This document shows, one piece after another, positions 62,322 to 64,000 of a stretch of 64,000 nt of DNA. The translations under genes and the position numbers were made by a program. The notes beneath the pieces were generated by a model. The model did not search any database. It had not been told where the DNA came from and was given only the letters and a program-made list of their open reading frames with translations. Numbering within the stretch: position 1 is the stretch's first letter; each line of letters starts with the position of its first letter. The stretch covers positions 186,001-250,000 of the forward strand of contig NZ_CANMSK010000003.1 of the NCBI RefSeq assembly GCF_947500655.1, read 5' to 3'. This DNA comes from an uncultured Psychrosphaera sp. Its GTDB lineage: Bacteria; Pseudomonadota; Gammaproteobacteria; Enterobacterales; Alteromonadaceae.

Positions 62322-64000
62322 ATGAAACTTAAAATAACAGCTCTTGCTATAGCCTTATCTTTGGGATTAAGTGCTTGTGGAAACAGTGAAACAGCAACCT
62401 CAAAAACTGAAACTGAAACTGAAACTCAAAGTGTTAGCACAGAAGCTCAATCAGAATCAGAAAAAGCAAATAAAATGTTTGATGATATATTTATGGAAGG
62501 CGTTATGCGCTCCCCTATTTATCAAACTTATATGGCGATAAAAAAAGATTACGGTAAATGGGATGACATCTCAGAAGCTCGAGAATTAGAAGATCTTGAA
62601 TTTGCAAAAGCCAATCTTGAAAAGCTACAAACATTAGATGTGGAAGAATTAGACTCACAAACGGCATTAAGCTATAAATTGTTTGAACAACAATTAGAAG
62701 ACGAGATTGCTGACTATAAATGGCGTAACCATAACTACCCAGTAAACCAAATGTTTGGCTTACACTCTATGGTGCCTTCTTTATTAATTAACCAACATTC
62801 AATCTCTTCAGAGTCTGACGCTCTTGCTTACATTAGCCGTTTAAATGGCGTTCAAGCATTATTAGCTGAATTAGAAAACGGACTAAACAAACGTGCGGAG
62901 CTTGGTATTTTAGCGCCTAAGTTTGTATATCCTTATGTTATATCTGACAGCGAAAATCTATTAAATGGTGCACCATTTACTAATGGTGATGACAGTACTT
63001 TATTAGCCGATTTCAAAGGTAAAGTTAATAAATTAGAATTAGATTCAGACAAAAAAGCACTATTACTTGCTAATGCAAAAAAAGCATTAATTAAGTCAGT
63101 TAAACCAGGTTACGAAAGCTTAATCGCTAATCTTAAAGAACTCGAAGCTAAAGCTGATGATCGTGACGGTGCATGGAAATTCCCAGAAGGTGAAGCGTTT
63201 TATAACAACGCACTTAAAAACACCACAACTACAAATATGACCGCGGATGAAATCCATAACGTTGGATTAAGTGAAGTTGCCAGAATTCATGATGAGATGC
63301 GCGCCATCATGAAGAAAGTTAAATTTGATGGTGACTTACAAGCATTCTTTGAATTTATGAGAACGGACAAACAGTTTTATTATCCAGACACTGAAGAAGG
63401 TAAAGCACGCTACCTGAGCGAAGCCGTTGCCTTAATTGAGAATATGAAGTCGCGTTTAGATGAACTATTTTTAGTAAAACCAAAAGCCGACTTAACTGTA
63501 AAAGCAGTTGAAGCATTCCGTGAAAAATCAGCTGGTAAAGCCTTTTATCAACAGCCTGCGCCAGACGGTTCACGTCCTGGTACTTATTACGCTAACTTAT
63601 ATCGTATGAGTGATATGCCAACATACCAAATGGAAGCACTTGCTTACCACGAAGGTATTCCTGGTCATCACATGCAAATTGCTATTGCGCAAGAGTTAGA
63701 AGGCATTCCAACATTCCGTAAATACGGCCGTTATACAGCATATGTTGAAGGTTGGGGCTTATACTCAGAAATGATCCCAAAAGAAATTGGCTTGTATGAA
63801 GACCCATATTCAGACTTTGGTCGTCTAGCAATGGAATTATGGCGCGCTTGTCGTTTAGTAGTTGATACTGGGATCCACGCTAAAAAATGGACTCGTCAAC
63901 AAGGTATTGATTACTACGTAAACAACACACCAAACCCAGAAACAGATGCAATAAAAATGGTTGAACGTCACGTTGTAATGCCATCACAAGCAACTGCATA
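62322..64000 (+). CDS. DUF885 family lipoprotein metallopeptidase, C-terminus cut by window edge
   Basis: Putative zinc peptidase of the DUF885 family, 559 residues visible with the frame open at the edge. The start is the ATG at 62322 with AAAGGGA upstream. A lipoprotein signal ends in LSAC (Cys19), followed by a Thr/Glu repeat linker ('TETETETQ'). The helical body includes 'LPVNQMFGLHSMV'-type sequence (here YPVNQMFGLHSM), and the zinc motif HEGIPGHH (His443, Glu444, His449/450) with 'AYVEGWGLYSEMIPKEIGLY' downstream. DUF885 proteins are usually about 590-620 aa, so about 30-60 residues are missing. Anchored to the outer or inner membrane, acting on peptides (inference). Confidence 0.92.
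   Translation, partial: MKLKITALAIALSLGLSACGNSETATSKTETETETQSVSTEAQSESEKANKMFDDIFMEGVMRSPIYQTYMAIKKDYGKWDDISEARELEDLEFAKANLEKLQTLDVEELDSQTALSYKLFEQQLEDEIADYKWRNHNYPVNQMFGLHSMVPSLLINQHSISSESDALAYISRLNGVQALLAELENGLNKRAELGILAPKFVYPYVISDSENLLNGAPFTNGDDSTLLADFKGKVNKLELDSDKKALLLANAKKALIKSVKPGYESLIANLKELEAKADDRDGAWKFPEGEAFYNNALKNTTTTNMTADEIHNVGLSEVARIHDEMRAIMKKVKFDGDLQAFFEFMRTDKQFYYPDTEEGKARYLSEAVALIENMKSRLDELFLVKPKADLTVKAVEAFREKSAGKAFYQQPAPDGSRPGTYYANLYRMSDMPTYQMEALAYHEGIPGHHMQIAIAQELEGIPTFRKYGRYTAYVEGWGLYSEMIPKEIGLYEDPYSDFGRLAMELWRACRLVVDTGIHAKKWTRQQGIDYYVNNTPNPETDAIKMVERHVVMPSQATA

Noticed and set aside
1-64000. CRISPR arrays, tRNA, rRNA, prophage and complete insertion sequences
   Set aside because: No regularly spaced repeats, clover-leaf genes, phage structural genes or transposase genes were recognised by reading; faint or degenerate copies could be missed without a search.

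Overview
The window looks like the chromosome of an AT-rich marine gammaproteobacterium of the order Alteromonadales (Colwellia/Thalassotalea/Psychrosphaera-like). The grounds are the low-GC base composition, long-form PurC, Mn-dependent (family II) pyrophosphatase, the YadGH/Mpl/UbiX group, DUF3718/DUF413/YHYH proteins, a RimK - M14 deacylase - RimB-like protease operon, and several exported peptidases with TonB-dependent receptors. This placement is inference from gene content; no rRNA or tRNA gene was seen to confirm it. About 53 protein genes are supported. Both edges cut genes: the C-terminus of srmB is missing on the left and the C-terminus of a DUF885 lipoprotein peptidase on the right.

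Layout. 1-5.5 kb: srmB and trmN6 (divergent), an unknown membrane protein, and a DPP4-type dipeptidyl peptidase followed by a degenerate palindromic repeat array and a bidirectional terminator. 5.5-11.2 kb: an exported LPP20/HEAT-like protein, a NIPSNAP/DUF3703 pair, a 702-aa envelope protein and glyoxalase I. 11.25-13.8 kb: a small accessory island with simple-sequence repeats at both ends, an antitoxin remnant, a secreted hypothetical, a TIR-domain protein and a duplicated intergenic repeat. This is the part least like a core chromosome. 13.8-20.3 kb: MFS transporter, ppaC, purU, DUF4442 thioesterase, fbp and a YbfB-type MFS transporter. 20.4-30 kb: a DUF5117-type zinc metalloprotease, the mpl-ubiX-yadG-yadH operon, a chemoreceptor and purC. 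30-34.6 kb: DUF3718 protein, CDF metal exporter, aldo/keto reductase, a small membrane protein, a GreA/GreB-like factor and a HdfR-like LysR regulator.

34.8-38.3 kb holds rimK, an M14 (AstE/aspartoacylase-like) deacylase and a retropepsin-like RimB-type protease in one tight operon, then a small MscS channel. 38.3-43.8 kb: class 3 lipase, YHYH protein, DUF3297 protein, CBS-domain protein and DUF4153 membrane protein. 43.9-46.9 kb is a compact minus-strand operon of an MlaC-like protein, an MscS channel with a histone-H1-like tail, and mgtE. 47-49.1 kb: a small secreted protein, then hdfR diverging from maoP and a 51-codon gene. 49.3-53 kb: TonB-dependent receptor, MgtC/SapB protein and a TonB/TolA-like protein. 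53-56.7 kb: a CbbR-like LysR regulator diverging from ppc. 56.8-60.8 kb: an iron-uptake pair, with a PepSY membrane protein operon and a siderophore receptor diverging from a promoter region holding two Fur-box-like sites. 60.9-64 kb: a PDC-sensor membrane protein and the DUF885 peptidase.

As a physiological picture, the genes combine extracellular and periplasmic peptide breakdown (DPP4, DUF5117 and DUF885 peptidases, lipase), TonB-driven uptake, envelope and osmotic homeostasis (two MscS channels, MgtE, MgtC, MlaC), and core metabolism (fbp, ppc, purC, purU, ppaC). The strongest candidates for less-described biology are the TIR-domain protein with an unassigned C-terminal half inside a repeat-rich island, and the RimK/M14/RimB-like operon, which has the logic of a protein-tail writer paired with possible erasers.
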